From contig JAISUS010000009.1 in the NCBI GenBank assembly GCA_031271965.1, forward strand, positions 1-64,000: a stretch of DNA of 64,000 nt, given 5' to 3'. This DNA comes from Prevotella sp. (GTDB lineage Bacteria > Bacteroidota > Bacteroidia > Bacteroidales > Dysgonomonadaceae). A program made the position numbers and the translations under genes. Below are positions 45,759 to 54,995 of this stretch, piece by piece; positions within the stretch are counted from its first letter, which is position 1; every line of letters begins with the position of its first letter. The notes below the pieces were generated by a model. That model did not search any database and had not been told where the DNA came from. It saw only the letters and a list, made by a program, of their open reading frames with translations.

Positions 45759-47123
45759 AATCAGCCCTCTGGACTTGAATTCCAGATATTTATTCATTGA
45801 ATCTATTGTCAGGTTCTCCGGCTTTGATAAAATTGTATGAATTCCGTATCTGTTCAGTTCCTTTACAATAAGGAATTTATCATTCGACAACTTTTCAGCC
45901 ATTCCTTTCCTAAACATTTCTTCCATGTTTGCAGGAGTAGTATCAAGTACCTCGTTGAACTCCGAATTAAGGAAAAAAGCAACTAGCACCAGATGATCTT
46001 TAGCCATATGGCCCAGATACTTCAATTGGCGGCGCATACCTTTTACAGTCTCAAAGTTAGTATATAGAATAATCAGGCTGCGCTGGGACAATTTACGGCG
46101 AACAGTAACATACAATCGCTCATAATCAGCCTCTTTAAAATCTGTTTTCTGAGCATAAAGGGTCTCCAATATTTTATTCCTCTGACGACGTTGCTTGTCT
46201 GCCGGAAGTATTTCATCTATATCTTTCGAAAATGTAATCAGTCCGGCTTTATCGCCTTTATTCAGGGCTGTGCTGCATACCATCAATGTCGAATTTATAG
46301 CATGGTCGAGCAATGTCATCCCATTGAACGGCATTTTCATTGTTCGCCCTTTATCTATCACACAATATACAGGTTGCGACTTCTCTTCCTGATAAGTATT
46401 TACCATGAGCTGATTAATGCGCGCAGTAGCCTTATAATTAATCGTACGGGGATCATCTCCCGCCACATAATGTTTGATCTGGTCAAACTCTGTGGCGTGC
46501 CCTATCCGTCGTATTTTCTTAATTCCGTAATCTGTCAAACGGTGCGAAGCCGCCAGTAATTCATATTTACGCATCTCAATGAAAGACGGATAAACAGCGA
46601 CTTCTTTCCCCACATCGAATATATAACGTCTGGAAACAAGCCCAAGCAAGCCACTTACATATACATTTACAGCCCCAAACCGGTAAACGCCTCTTTCGGT
46701 AGGTCGTAAGTCGTAATAAAGCACTTCCGATCGGTCTACTCCCAAATGTGTTTTAAACGTTAAATTTCGTTTCTGAAACTGAAAGGGAACTTCCTCTACA
46801 ATATCTATACCTATTCTGAAAGGATACCTGTTGGTAACAGACAACAATACTGTATTTACATCACCATTTGAAAGTCTGTCCGGACAGCTTCGGGATGCCT
46901 GTATACCTCTGGACTGCATATATAAAGTGATAATATCCATAAGCAAAAACACACTGCCCACACCTATACCGACAAGCACAACAAACAGATAATGCTCGAA
47001 AACAAAGCATACGAAAAGCGCCAGCACACATAGTGCCAGACCTATGAATAAACGATTTGAAAGATACAAGCTCTTAAAAAAAGGTATTATCGGGGAACTT
47101 CCGCTTTGTCTATCAGTTGGCAT
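45756..47123 (-). CDS. DUF58 domain protein
   Basis: 455 residues. Two N-terminal membrane helices (about 22-70: LFIGLALCVLALFVCFVFEH and FVVLVGIGVGSVFLLMDII) are followed by a DUF58 region with YVAGDDPRTINYKATARINQ and a vWA-like C-terminal domain. DUF58 proteins always accompany MoxR ATPases; here the gene overlaps the moxR-type gene by 37 bases. The complex is thought to act as a chaperone-type machine for cell-envelope or metal-dependent proteins. The function in Bacteroidota is unknown. Confidence 0.9.
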   Translation of the reverse strand: MPTDRQSGSSPIIPFFKSLYLSNRLFIGLALCVLALFVCFVFEHYLFVVLVGIGVGSVFLLMDIITLYMQSRGIQASRSCPDRLSNGDVNTVLLSVTNRYPFRIGIDIVEEVPFQFQKRNLTFKTHLGVDRSEVLYYDLRPTERGVYRFGAVNVYVSGLLGLVSRRYIFDVGKEVAVYPSFIEMRKYELLAASHRLTDYGIKKIRRIGHATEFDQIKHYVAGDDPRTINYKATARINQLMVNTYQEEKSQPVYCVIDKGRTMKMPFNGMTLLDHAINSTLMVCSTALNKGDKAGLITFSKDIDEILPADKQRRQRNKILETLYAQKTDFKEADYERLYVTVRRKLSQRSLIILYTNFETVKGMRRQLKYLGHMAKDHLVLVAFFLNSEFNEVLDTTPANMEEMFRKGMAEKLSNDKFLIVKELNRYGIHTILSKPENLTIDSMNKYLEFKSRGLI

Positions 47124-48061
47124 ATGATCGTATCGGTAGATGTACCGTCCATTTCTTTTTCAGGTGTTAATAATATCCTGTGTCTGAGCACAGGAACGGC
47201 TACTTCCTTAATATCATCCGGTGTGATAAAATCTCGTCCGCGTATTGCTGCCAATGCTTTCGACGCATTCAATATAGCCAAGGAAGCACGAGGCGACGCA
47301 CCGAGCGTTATCCACGGGCTTTGGCGCGTTGCTGCCACAATCTGGGCAATATACTCTAGCAAATGTTGCTCTACCAGGACTTTCTCCACAGATGAACGCA
47401 AAGACATCAATTTTTCAGATGTAAGAACGGCATTGATACCAATATCGGCAGATAATTGGCCCTTGTTTTGTCTGTCTAAAATATTGATTTCATCGACAAT
47501 ATTCGGATAATCTACCACTATTTTGAACAGAAACCTGTCGAGTTGCGCCTCCGGCAAACGATATGTTCCCTCCTGCTCTATCGGATTCTGTGTAGCCATC
47601 ACAAGAAACGGGTAACCCATTTTGTATGTTGTTCCGTCATTTGTAACCTGACGTTCTTCCATCACTTCAAACAAAGCGGCTTGTGTTTTAGCCGGTGAAC
47701 GATTGATCTCGTCGATAAGCACAATATTAGAAAAAACGGGCCCTTTTTTAAATTCAAACTTACCCGATCCGGGAAGGAATACACTGGTTCCTAATACATC
47801 CGAAGGCATCAGGTCGGGAGTAAACTGGATACGGCTAAAGCCTACATCTATAGTCTTAGCTAACAATTTTGCCGATAATGTCTTAGCAACCCCCGGCACT
47901 CCCTCTACCAAGACATGGCCATTGGCCAGTATAGCGACTATCATCTGCTCGATCAACTGATGTTGCCCGACAACAACGCGTCCTATCTCATCTTTTACGC
48001 TCTGAACACTTCGGCTCAATTCGGAGAAATCTATTCTCGACTGGAATTCTAAATCTGACAT
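47087..48061 (-). CDS. MoxR family AAA+ ATPase
   Basis: 324 residues. Walker A is GVPGVAKTLSAKLLA, Walker B is IVLIDEINRSPAKTQAALFE, sensor 1 is LVMATQNPIEQEGTYRLPEA and the arginine-finger/sensor 2 region is WITLGASPRASLAILNASKA. These are full-length MoxR features. It is the motor of the DUF58/DUF4350/DUF4129 cluster and is encoded in the middle of it, 7 bases after the DUF4350 gene. Confidence 0.95.
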   Translation of the reverse strand: MSDLEFQSRIDFSELSRSVQSVKDEIGRVVVGQHQLIEQMIVAILANGHVLVEGVPGVAKTLSAKLLAKTIDVGFSRIQFTPDLMPSDVLGTSVFLPGSGKFEFKKGPVFSNIVLIDEINRSPAKTQAALFEVMEERQVTNDGTTYKMGYPFLVMATQNPIEQEGTYRLPEAQLDRFLFKIVVDYPNIVDEINILDRQNKGQLSADIGINAVLTSEKLMSLRSSVEKVLVEQHLLEYIAQIVAATRQSPWITLGASPRASLAILNASKALAAIRGRDFITPDDIKEVAVPVLRHRILLTPEKEMDGTSTDTIICQLIDKAEVPR

Positions 48062-48068
48062 ATCTTAA

Positions 48069-49511
48069 TTATTTGTTTTTAGCTTTTTTATAAAATTCTT
48101 CCAGTAAACTATTATATTTCAAAAAGGTGTCATTTGAAATATACACTAAAGTAGCTATATCTTCATACAAAAGAAACAAGTTATTTAACTTTTCCACCTC
48201 AAGCCCCGATTTTGAACTGAGAACAGTAACAAATTCATCATTAATATTTTCGGTAGACAAATAGTAATTTTTCCTGATGAAATCGAGAAAATACGCATGA
48301 CGTTTCTCTGCAATATCCTTAAAGTCCTTTTTTCGGTAATATAGATTACTTATAGTGCTTAAAAATTCCAAAGACGAATTGACAGGCGGATTTATCACCG
48401 GAATAGCACGCTGTGTACGCTTCGCCCTGAATATCATAAACAATAGCAAACCTATAATCACTATATAAAAAGCTATACGCAAAGGAATGCTGTCAAATAT
48501 TACCCTGAACTCACTATTCTCTCCTATCGCACCTTGCTTCTGATATTCATCCCAGACGATTTTACTGTTTTTGGGTAAATAAGACAAACTTCGGAAAGCA
48601 AAATCGTACTTGTCAATTTGGAGCTGACTTATATTGGCAAAAGCGGATGGTAACGTATGCAAATAGAAATGCCCTTTACCATAGTTCACTTCTACAAAGA
48701 CTGTATCCCATTTAGCATTAAAGCCTAAAGCCCGTACCGCAAAACGGCTGTCTTTTTCTGATGTCAGTTTCATCTGAGCATAGACACTCTCAAATCTGTA
48801 TTTTTTTCCAGGGGAATCTACCAAAGAAAATATAGTATCTGACGGCTGCTTTATTCTATCTACCTTGATTTTCAGTGTGTCCAACAGATTTTTTGAAAAA
48901 GATTCTGCTGAGATAAACACATCGTTACCCAACCCGACAAAATCCAGTAAATATTCTAAATCCAACTTATCAACCGAGAATGTTCTATTTATAAAAATAT
49001 ATGATGTCGTGTCATTCAAAGATTCTAAATCCCTATACCATGCTGAGGGATCAGCTTTTGCTGCATCCAACCATTTAGCCAGGTTATCAACATATCGTTT
49101 TGCTTCATATAGCCCGGTGCCGGTATGTTTTTTGTACAAATCAACAGCCGACAATGTATCTCCCGCTTCGACCAACACAATTATAGAGTCTCTTAGTTCC
49201 TGATCTTCCACAGAGCTTGAGTCATCGCCGTCACCATCATTATAGGCATACGATTCATCATATCCGAAATAATCATCTACATTTTTCTTCAGATTATTAT
49301 AAATAGGCCTGCGAGTAGAACGTATATTATTCTTATCAAATATGTCGCCCAAAAGCTGATATGCGATATACGTACCATAGGGATCTGTCTTTGAATTGAT
49401 AAACGTAGGAGACCAATCCAACGGTTTCGGCTTGTTCGACTCGGCTATAGACATCCCAATCATCATCAAGATAATCACCACAATCAGTATTATGTATTTC
49501 TTATCTTTCAT
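48069..49511 (-). CDS. DUF4350-type membrane protein
   Basis: 480 residues. An N-terminal helix (IILIVVIILMMIGMSIA) and a second helix at about 352-370 (IAFYIVIIGLLLFMIFRA) bracket a periplasmic domain of about 320 residues. A cytoplasmic C-terminal domain of about 110 residues follows. The domain resembles DUF4350, found in MoxR operons. It overlaps the DUF4129 gene by 11 bases. Function unknown; probably the membrane partner of the MoxR-DUF58 machine. Confidence 0.82.
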   Translation of the reverse strand: MKDKKYIILIVVIILMMIGMSIAESNKPKPLDWSPTFINSKTDPYGTYIAYQLLGDIFDKNNIRSTRRPIYNNLKKNVDDYFGYDESYAYNDGDGDDSSSVEDQELRDSIIVLVEAGDTLSAVDLYKKHTGTGLYEAKRYVDNLAKWLDAAKADPSAWYRDLESLNDTTSYIFINRTFSVDKLDLEYLLDFVGLGNDVFISAESFSKNLLDTLKIKVDRIKQPSDTIFSLVDSPGKKYRFESVYAQMKLTSEKDSRFAVRALGFNAKWDTVFVEVNYGKGHFYLHTLPSAFANISQLQIDKYDFAFRSLSYLPKNSKIVWDEYQKQGAIGENSEFRVIFDSIPLRIAFYIVIIGLLLFMIFRAKRTQRAIPVINPPVNSSLEFLSTISNLYYRKKDFKDIAEKRHAYFLDFIRKNYYLSTENINDEFVTVLSSKSGLEVEKLNNLFLLYEDIATLVYISNDTFLKYNSLLEEFYKKAKNK

Positions 49512-50262
49512 TGGCTATCATATTGCTAAAATCGTTCAAACGCGATGATATCTCAGAAAAACGAGTTTCCTCCACAGGGAATTCACCATACCATACATAG
49601 TCGAATATAAGGGTAGTTTCTAAGAACTTAGTACGCAGATTATCATTACTTATCTCATACTGATAACTATAGTTAGTCTTATTGGCATTCCATGTTATTA
49701 CTTCCTTATCCGAAAGTAACTTCAAATTCTTGAGATATAAGAAACGTATAGCTAACCGGTAATTTTTATTTTGTAAAGCATTCGATATAAGCACATCGAA
49801 GTTCATTTCATGCACATTTTCGGTATAGATATCAATTGCGGGCGTATCTATTTTTGTCTTACCTAAAACCGTTCGGTAATCAACACCTATGAGTTTCATC
49901 AACAGCAAGCATACCAAGAGAATACATACCATGATGACTACAAAACTCAAAGCTCCTGAGGATGCAACTGTACTAAATACATTCCCTATAAACTCACTGA
50001 TATCATACCACAACTTATCCCACCAAGATATTTGGATTCCCTGTTGTTTGTTTTTTGCATAATCGAAACGTGAATCTTTCTTAAATTCTTCTATTTTATC
50101 CTTATCCGGAATACGAATATCAACAGGCCGAGACTCAACAATAGACTTGGATACGCTATTTATCGAATCATTCTGGCCTGCTAACGAAGCACAAAAACAC
50201 AGCAAGAGCATCAGAATAATGCTCTTAACTGTTAGTTTTATATTTATTGATTTATGGCGCAA
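49501..50262 (-). CDS. DUF4129-like membrane protein
   Basis: 253 residues. A signal peptide (LLLCFCASLAGQ) precedes a periplasmic segment of about 80 residues, one membrane helix (about 105-128, LSFVVIMVCILLVCLLLMKL) and a cytoplasmic domain with ALQNKNYRLAIRFLYLKNLK and WNANKTNYSYQYEI. This matches DUF4129 proteins of MoxR clusters. It is followed by DUF4350 and MoxR genes with overlaps, so all are co-translated. Confidence 0.8.
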   Translation of the reverse strand: MRHKSINIKLTVKSIILMLLLCFCASLAGQNDSINSVSKSIVESRPVDIRIPDKDKIEEFKKDSRFDYAKNKQQGIQISWWDKLWYDISEFIGNVFSTVASSGALSFVVIMVCILLVCLLLMKLIGVDYRTVLGKTKIDTPAIDIYTENVHEMNFDVLISNALQNKNYRLAIRFLYLKNLKLLSDKEVITWNANKTNYSYQYEISNDNLRTKFLETTLIFDYVWYGEFPVEETRFSEISSRLNDFSNMIANER

Positions 50263-50272
50263 TTTATAGATA

Positions 50273-51100
50273 TTAATATTGAGGCCCTCCGATATTATCT
50301 ATATCAGACTCCATATCAAGACCTTCCAGTTGATTTCTGTAGCTGAAATACATAACACCTCCGGCAATGTACACAATCGGATACACCAATACATCACCAA
50401 TTCTGGCGATAAAGGACGTTATATATACAAACACATCGCTAGTAAAAAAGTCTATCTGCATGAACGATCCCATAGTAACCAATAGTGTAGGGATGGCAAA
50501 TATAAGGCTTAAAAGAAAAGATATGATACCAAATACAATAAGATATCCAAGTGTTACCCACCAGTTTCCTTTAACCAATTCGTAACTACGTTGCAGGCTG
50601 TCCACTACGCCTCTATCTTCCACAATATATACGTACATATAGAAGTACAGATAGACAGCTATAATAATACCCGGAATAATACAAAGGACAAAACCTATAA
50701 TCATCAAAACAGAGTAAATTATAGAAGCCGCAAAAACAGGTAGAATGGAGGCAAACACTTTAGGCCAAACATTAGCTGTATTTACTTTTCCATCTGCTGA
50801 CTTAGCATATTCTGCCATATAGCATGTCGTGTAAAGCATGACAATAAATAATGACAGCCAAACTAAAAAGCTGGACAGGAAAAATTTGAATGTAAATAAT
50901 TCAGCATAAGTCACCCAAGGGTTGCCATAGTCGATCTGAATATCACTTGTATTAGGCTGAAGATAAACAGCAAGCAATATAACAGGTATAACTAAAAGGA
51001 GAGGTTTTAAGATTGCTCCATAATTTTGCTTAATGAAGTTTAGCGTAGTATCAAAATTACCGCTGAAATCCCGGGTCTCATACAATTTGATCTTTTCCAT
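50273..51100 (-). CDS. Multi-pass membrane protein of the MoxR cluster
   Basis: 275 residues with about six membrane helices: LLLVIPVILLAVYL, FFLSSFLVWLSLFIVMLY, VFAASIIYSVLMIIGFVLCI, IIAVYLYFYMYVYIV, LIVFGIISFLLSLIFAIPTL and VLVYPIVYIAGGVMYFS. The pattern resembles the membrane domain attached to some glycerophosphodiester phosphodiesterases (YciC/DUF975-like). It overlaps the SpoIIM-like gene by 23 bases. Function unknown. Confidence 0.75.
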   Translation of the reverse strand: MEKIKLYETRDFSGNFDTTLNFIKQNYGAILKPLLLVIPVILLAVYLQPNTSDIQIDYGNPWVTYAELFTFKFFLSSFLVWLSLFIVMLYTTCYMAEYAKSADGKVNTANVWPKVFASILPVFAASIIYSVLMIIGFVLCIIPGIIIAVYLYFYMYVYIVEDRGVVDSLQRSYELVKGNWWVTLGYLIVFGIISFLLSLIFAIPTLLVTMGSFMQIDFFTSDVFVYITSFIARIGDVLVYPIVYIAGGVMYFSYRNQLEGLDMESDIDNIGGPQY

Positions 51101-52049
51101 TGCGTTTTTTATTTAAATAATAAGGATAATAAAAGAAATACCATATAATGAACAAGGCTGAAAGCCAGATTATTATCAGATTGAAATAGACCGGCATTTC
51201 GGTCAGACGAGTCAGATAACTCTCAATAAAAGCGGCAACAAGAAATACCGGAATAAGTCCGATCACAACTTTTACAGCGTCCTTTGCTGCCTTCTGTATC
51301 GAATAAATCCGTTTATAGGTTCCAGGAAATAAAATACTGTTTCCAAGTATCATTCCAGCCCCTCCTGCAATTATTATAGCTGAGATCTCTAATGTCCCAT
51401 GCAACCATATAGACATTGCAGAAGTCAGCAACAGCCCCTTTTTATAAAAGAAATATTGAAAAACCCCCAGCATTATACCATTCGAAAATAATACCCAGAC
51501 TGTACCGACAGAACAAATTATACCAAAGATAAAGGCTATAAATGCCACTTTGATATTATTGGTAGATATAAAGAAAAACATGGGAGCCTGATCTGTACTT
51601 TTATAGATGGCCATGGGATCACCACTTTCTATATTCTCCAGCGTCTGGTTTACATAACCCGGACCAAGTATGAGACTGGCAAAGGTAGAATCCTGTTGTT
51701 GAGAAAAAACGCCAAGCATAACACCTGCCAACATAAAAATAAAAGAGTAAAGCATGTATTTCCGATACTTGTACATGATAAGAGGTAACTCTTCTATCCA
51801 AAAACGCAAAAAACGGTTCTTCTCCTTTTTACGATATTGATATATATTAATGAAATATCTTGCGGTAAGCTGATTCAGGTATCTAACCGTCTGAGATTTA
51901 GGATAAAAAGTCCTTGCATACGAAAGGTCGTCCGTAAGTTCGATAAAATTATCTGCTAATGCTTCAGCCGAAATATTTTTATGTTGAGTCTGGCTATCAA
52001 TCTTTTGCCATTTCTCTTTATTCTGTTTTACAAATGCGGCTTCTCTCAT
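51078..52049 (-). CDS. Stage II sporulation protein M (SpoIIM)-like membrane protein
   Basis: 323 residues from the ATG giving MREAAFVKQNKEKW; a TTG five codons earlier is not used. A basic cytoplasmic head precedes about five membrane helices, including MLYSFIFMLAGVMLGVFSQQ, IAFIFGIICSVGTVWVLFS and IWLHGTLEISAIIIAGGAGM, the last a hallmark of the DUF95/SpoIIM family. In non-sporulating Bacteroidota it always lies in MoxR/RDD clusters. Its role is unknown. First gene of the leftward operon, divergent from the RDD gene. Confidence 0.9.
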   Translation of the reverse strand: MREAAFVKQNKEKWQKIDSQTQHKNISAEALADNFIELTDDLSYARTFYPKSQTVRYLNQLTARYFINIYQYRKKEKNRFLRFWIEELPLIMYKYRKYMLYSFIFMLAGVMLGVFSQQQDSTFASLILGPGYVNQTLENIESGDPMAIYKSTDQAPMFFFISTNNIKVAFIAFIFGIICSVGTVWVLFSNGIMLGVFQYFFYKKGLLLTSAMSIWLHGTLEISAIIIAGGAGMILGNSILFPGTYKRIYSIQKAAKDAVKVVIGLIPVFLVAAFIESYLTRLTEMPVYFNLIIIWLSALFIIWYFFYYPYYLNKKRNGKDQIV

Positions 52050-52141
52050 CAAACAATGACCCAATATTTTAGTTTGTTACACAAATATAGTTCTTTGAAC
52101 AAAAAGAATGAAAAATTAAACTAAAAATCATTCAAATAAAT

Positions 52142-52149
52142 TAAATTTG
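52142..52149 (+). promoter_or_regulatory. Putative -7 box for the RDD gene
   Basis: TAAATTTG matches TAnnTTTG, 21 bases before the ATG at 52171. It overlaps an in-frame TTG at 52147, which rules that codon out as the start. Confidence 0.6.
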
Positions 52150-52170
52150 TCATTTATCCTTATTACTAGC

Positions 52171-52917
52171 ATGAATATTGAAGTTCAAACGACACAAAAT
52201 GTCACTATCGACTACGAAACAGCGGGAGTAGGCTATCGTATCCTAGCCTATATAATTGACTGGGTTGTTATTATCATATGGTATTTGGGTTGGGCTGGTA
52301 TGGTCTCATTAGCAGGAGAAAGTTTGTTCAGCGCTTTTTCAGAAAATGAGCTTATGATCTTCTTCGTCATAGTTATCACTTTTCCCATTCTATTCTATGA
52401 TTTATTAATGGAAACGTACAATCATGGACAAAGCATAGGTAAGATGATTGTCAAAATACGGGTAGTAAATGTAGATGGTACTGCACCTTCAGGCACTTCA
52501 TACCTGCTTAGATGGTTATTCAGATTGGTAGACTTTCCTCTTACATATTGGCTGCTTGCTGTGATAATGATAGCTGTCACAAAAAAATCCCAACGTTTGG
52601 GTGATTATCTGGCGGGAACAACAGTTATAGATTTGAGACTGGATGCTAAAAACAAACAACTGAATCTTGCGGATTTAGATTTTCATGAAGATTATAAAGT
52701 CTCATACTCTGACATACTAAATCTTTTATCAGACAAAGACATACAAACCATTCGTACAATTATTGACGACGAAAAGATGCAGTATAACGAATACTTCAAT
52801 CAACGTTTAGCAGACAGAATAAAATCAATTACAGGCTACGCCTATGACGGACCGGATAGAATATTTCTTCGAAAAATAGTCAGCGATTACAATTTTCTAG
52901 CTTTACAGGAAGTGTAA
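52171..52917 (+). CDS. RDD family membrane protein
   Basis: 248 residues from the ATG giving MNIEVQTTQNVTIDYETAGV. The RDD domain has GYRILAYIIDWVVIIIWYLG (helix 1 with the Arg/Asp pair), IILFYDLLMETYNHGQSIGK and RWLFRLVDFPLTYWLLAVIM, followed by a cytoplasmic tail of about 90 residues. RDD proteins are small membrane proteins proposed to act in ion or compatible-solute transport. Divergent to the SpoIIM/MoxR operon, a pairing common in Bacteroidota. Confidence 0.9.
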   Translation: MNIEVQTTQNVTIDYETAGVGYRILAYIIDWVVIIIWYLGWAGMVSLAGESLFSAFSENELMIFFVIVITFPILFYDLLMETYNHGQSIGKMIVKIRVVNVDGTAPSGTSYLLRWLFRLVDFPLTYWLLAVIMIAVTKKSQRLGDYLAGTTVIDLRLDAKNKQLNLADLDFHEDYKVSYSDILNLLSDKDIQTIRTIIDDEKMQYNEYFNQRLADRIKSITGYAYDGPDRIFLRKIVSDYNFLALQEV

Positions 52918-52923
52918 TGTTTA

Positions 52924-54015
52924 TTATATTGATTCACCTTCTTTTATTCGCTTGAGATGGCAAAACAGGAGCTTCCCTTCTTCGTCCCGCAGATGCATTC
53001 CGTTGCCCTCGCAATAACGAAAATGCTTACAATCTTTACACTCGCCTTGCTTCATCCATTCTCTATTCCTAAAAGGTTGATAGCGATTTGACCACACTTC
53101 CCAGAAATCATCTTTATATATATTTCCCTGTGTAAAGTTCGAACGAAGGTTAGGGCATGCAGAAATAGAACCGTCAACAAGAATGGAACCAATATTAATC
53201 CCTGCATGACAAAAATAAAAATGATCGCGAACCTCCGTTTCATATTCGCCTAGAAAACCTTCACAACCATAGCTTAGGTCTATGGCTTTCTCTTTTCTGG
53301 TATTTTTAATAAAGTCAAATAACTGTTTGAATTGTTGCGGAGATAGCTGCAAATCTTTATGGCGGGCTGCACGCCCGATAGGAAATACAGTAAATATCCG
53401 CCACTTTTTCACACCTGTTTTTATCAATAGGTCTTTGAGAAAATTCAATTGAGAAAATGTATTGGATGTGACGCATGTAACGACATCAAATACAATATCG
53501 GTTTTGGTCAACATCGAAATTGCATTAAAAGCCTGCTTAAAACTATTTCTATTGCCCCGCATCGTATTATGAGCCTCTTCCAATCCATCAAGACTTATAG
53601 TTACAGCGCTAAGGCCTGACTTTAACAGATTTACCAACCTTTTTTCTGATAGCGCTAGTCCATTTGACACAAAACCCCAAGGATATTCACGATTGTAAAG
53701 CTCCTGTCCACACTGTTCAAGATCGTTGCGCATCAAAGGCTCACCGCCGGTTATCACAATCATTGTTTCATGCGTATTTACATGAGGAGTGATACTTTTA
53801 TCTACTGCTTCAAGAAAATCCTTCAACGGCATATCTGCCTGACGCATATTTTTGTGGCAATCGCTCCCACAATGCTTACACGCCAAGTTACACCGCAAGG
53901 TACACTCCCAAAACAAGTAATTCAGCTTATGAGCAATAGCCTCGTTTTTCTTATAACGACGAAACAGTTCCAGCCCAAGCCTCTTTTTCAGAGATATATC
54001 CTCTACACCTTTCAT
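52924..54015 (-). CDS. Radical SAM/SPASM enzyme of the rSAM/lipoprotein system
   Basis: 363 residues. The radical SAM cluster is CNLACKHC in WECTLRCNLACKHCGSDC, followed by VITGGEPLMRNDLEQCG (GGEP, SAM binding) and VTISLDGLEEAHN. The SPASM-type C-terminal region is Cys-rich (CHAGINIGSILVDGSISACP, CKDCKHFRYCEGNGMHLRD, CHLKRI) and should bind auxiliary clusters. It overlaps the stop of a lipoprotein gene by 4 bases. This matches the TIGR04133 (enzyme)/TIGR04134 (lipoprotein) pairing defined by Haft. The modification it makes is unknown. It is not a sulfatase maturase, because no anSME hallmarks were recognised and its partner is the lipoprotein. Confidence 0.85.
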   Translation of the reverse strand: MKGVEDISLKKRLGLELFRRYKKNEAIAHKLNYLFWECTLRCNLACKHCGSDCHKNMRQADMPLKDFLEAVDKSITPHVNTHETMIVITGGEPLMRNDLEQCGQELYNREYPWGFVSNGLALSEKRLVNLLKSGLSAVTISLDGLEEAHNTMRGNRNSFKQAFNAISMLTKTDIVFDVVTCVTSNTFSQLNFLKDLLIKTGVKKWRIFTVFPIGRAARHKDLQLSPQQFKQLFDFIKNTRKEKAIDLSYGCEGFLGEYETEVRDHFYFCHAGINIGSILVDGSISACPNLRSNFTQGNIYKDDFWEVWSNRYQPFRNREWMKQGECKDCKHFRYCEGNGMHLRDEEGKLLFCHLKRIKEGESI

Positions 54016-54506
54016 TTTTTATCCGTCACTGGAGAAAGTTTCACTTTACCTAAGTCTTTGGTGGTCTCTCCGGCATACCACCCTTCTTTTTCGCCAGTGA
54101 AGCTTGGATTTTCGAACCGTACTGTGTCAATAGTCAACCCATAATTTCCATTTTGCGCAGCATCGGTATCTTCATACTTAATGACAAATTTTTGAGACAT
54201 AGGAAAATCTGTGATACTCAGATCGAATCCCCCTGTATTATTGGTCACAATACTATCAACGTAATATGTCTTCTTTATTCCTGCACCGTCCACGTATGGA
54301 TGACCAATTGCAACCTTAACACCACTAACAAGTTTAGATTCATTGGTTTTATCTACAAGTGTCCCTTTTACTTTAAATTTTGCGCTTGGAACTCCATATT
54401 CAGCAATACTACTACCGCCGCCTTCCGGGTCACATGAAGTAAAGCCTAACAGAAGTAGCAAAAAAGAGATTATCTTGGAATATAAAGAATATGCTTTAAA
54501 TTTCAT
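54012..54506 (-). CDS. rSAM-associated lipoprotein, copy 1 (next to the enzyme)
   Basis: 164 residues. A Leu-rich signal (YSKIISFLLLLLGF) ends in the lipobox TSC with the acylated Cys at residue 25. A conserved block AEYGVPSAKFKVKG follows, then a beta-sandwich-like carboxypeptidase-regulatory/DUF-type repeat ending in GWYAGETTKDLGKVKLSP. The nearly identical neighbour at 54525 shares the signal and the YGVPSAKFKVKG block. It is the presumed substrate or partner of the radical SAM enzyme, overlapping it by 4 bases. Confidence 0.85.
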   Translation of the reverse strand: MKFKAYSLYSKIISFLLLLLGFTSCDPEGGGSSIAEYGVPSAKFKVKGTLVDKTNESKLVSGVKVAIGHPYVDGAGIKKTYYVDSIVTNNTGGFDLSITDFPMSQKFVIKYEDTDAAQNGNYGLTIDTVRFENPSFTGEKEGWYAGETTKDLGKVKLSPVTDKK

Positions 54507-54524
54507 AGCTACCTAAATTAGATG

Positions 54525-54995
54525 TTATTTCTTATCCTCTTTCCGGCTGATCGTCACCTTGCCTAAATCTTTGACAGCCTTGCCTTCGTACCAATTGCCA
54601 CTTCCACCAGAAAAATTAGAGCCTGTAAAATCAATGGTATCCACCCTCGTTTCAAATATCTCTTTTTCAGAATCTTCAATCTTTAATACAAGTTTACGAA
54701 TGTCTGGATAATCTCTGATATCGACTTCAAACTTTCCATCTTTACCAGTATAAACACTATCTATATAATAGACACCCTTAACACCGTCTTGTTCGGATGG
54801 TAGCCCCAAAGCAGCTTTTATATTCCCTATCGAATTTTCGGTTTCAGCATCAACCACTTGCCCTTTCACTTTAAATTTTGCACTTGGAACACCATACTCA
54901 TCTTTGGGATCGATAAAACTACATGATGAAAAGCCCAGCAGAACAAGTAAGAACGAAATAATTTTTGAATAAAAAGATATAACTCTGTTTTTCAT
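54525..54995 (-). CDS. rSAM-associated lipoprotein, copy 2
   Basis: 156 residues from the second Met (MKNRVISFYSKII); an ATG two codons upstream is equally possible. The signal FLLVLLGFSSC gives an acylated Cys about residue 25. The block DEYGVPSAKFKVKG is identical to copy 1 from YGV onwards, and the C terminus (NWYEGKAVKDLGKVTISR) is also shared, while the middle diverges. It lies 18 bases upstream of copy 1. The 5' end of this gene is duplicated at 56421, beyond the surface-protein gene. Confidence 0.85.
   Translation of the reverse strand: MKNRVISFYSKIISFLLVLLGFSSCSFIDPKDEYGVPSAKFKVKGQVVDAETENSIGNIKAALGLPSEQDGVKGVYYIDSVYTGKDGKFEVDIRDYPDIRKLVLKIEDSEKEIFETRVDTIDFTGSNFSGGSGNWYEGKAVKDLGKVTISRKEDKK

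Noticed and set aside
52147-52170. TTG start for the RDD protein
   Set aside because: The codon overlaps the -7 box TAAATTTG, so it cannot be in the transcript. The ATG at 52171 is correct.
52924-54015. Radical SAM gene as the maturase (anSME) of the Ser-type sulfatase at 18437
   Set aside because: It is paired and overlapping with the lipoprotein genes, 33 kb away from the sulfatase, and fits the rSAM/lipoprotein family instead.
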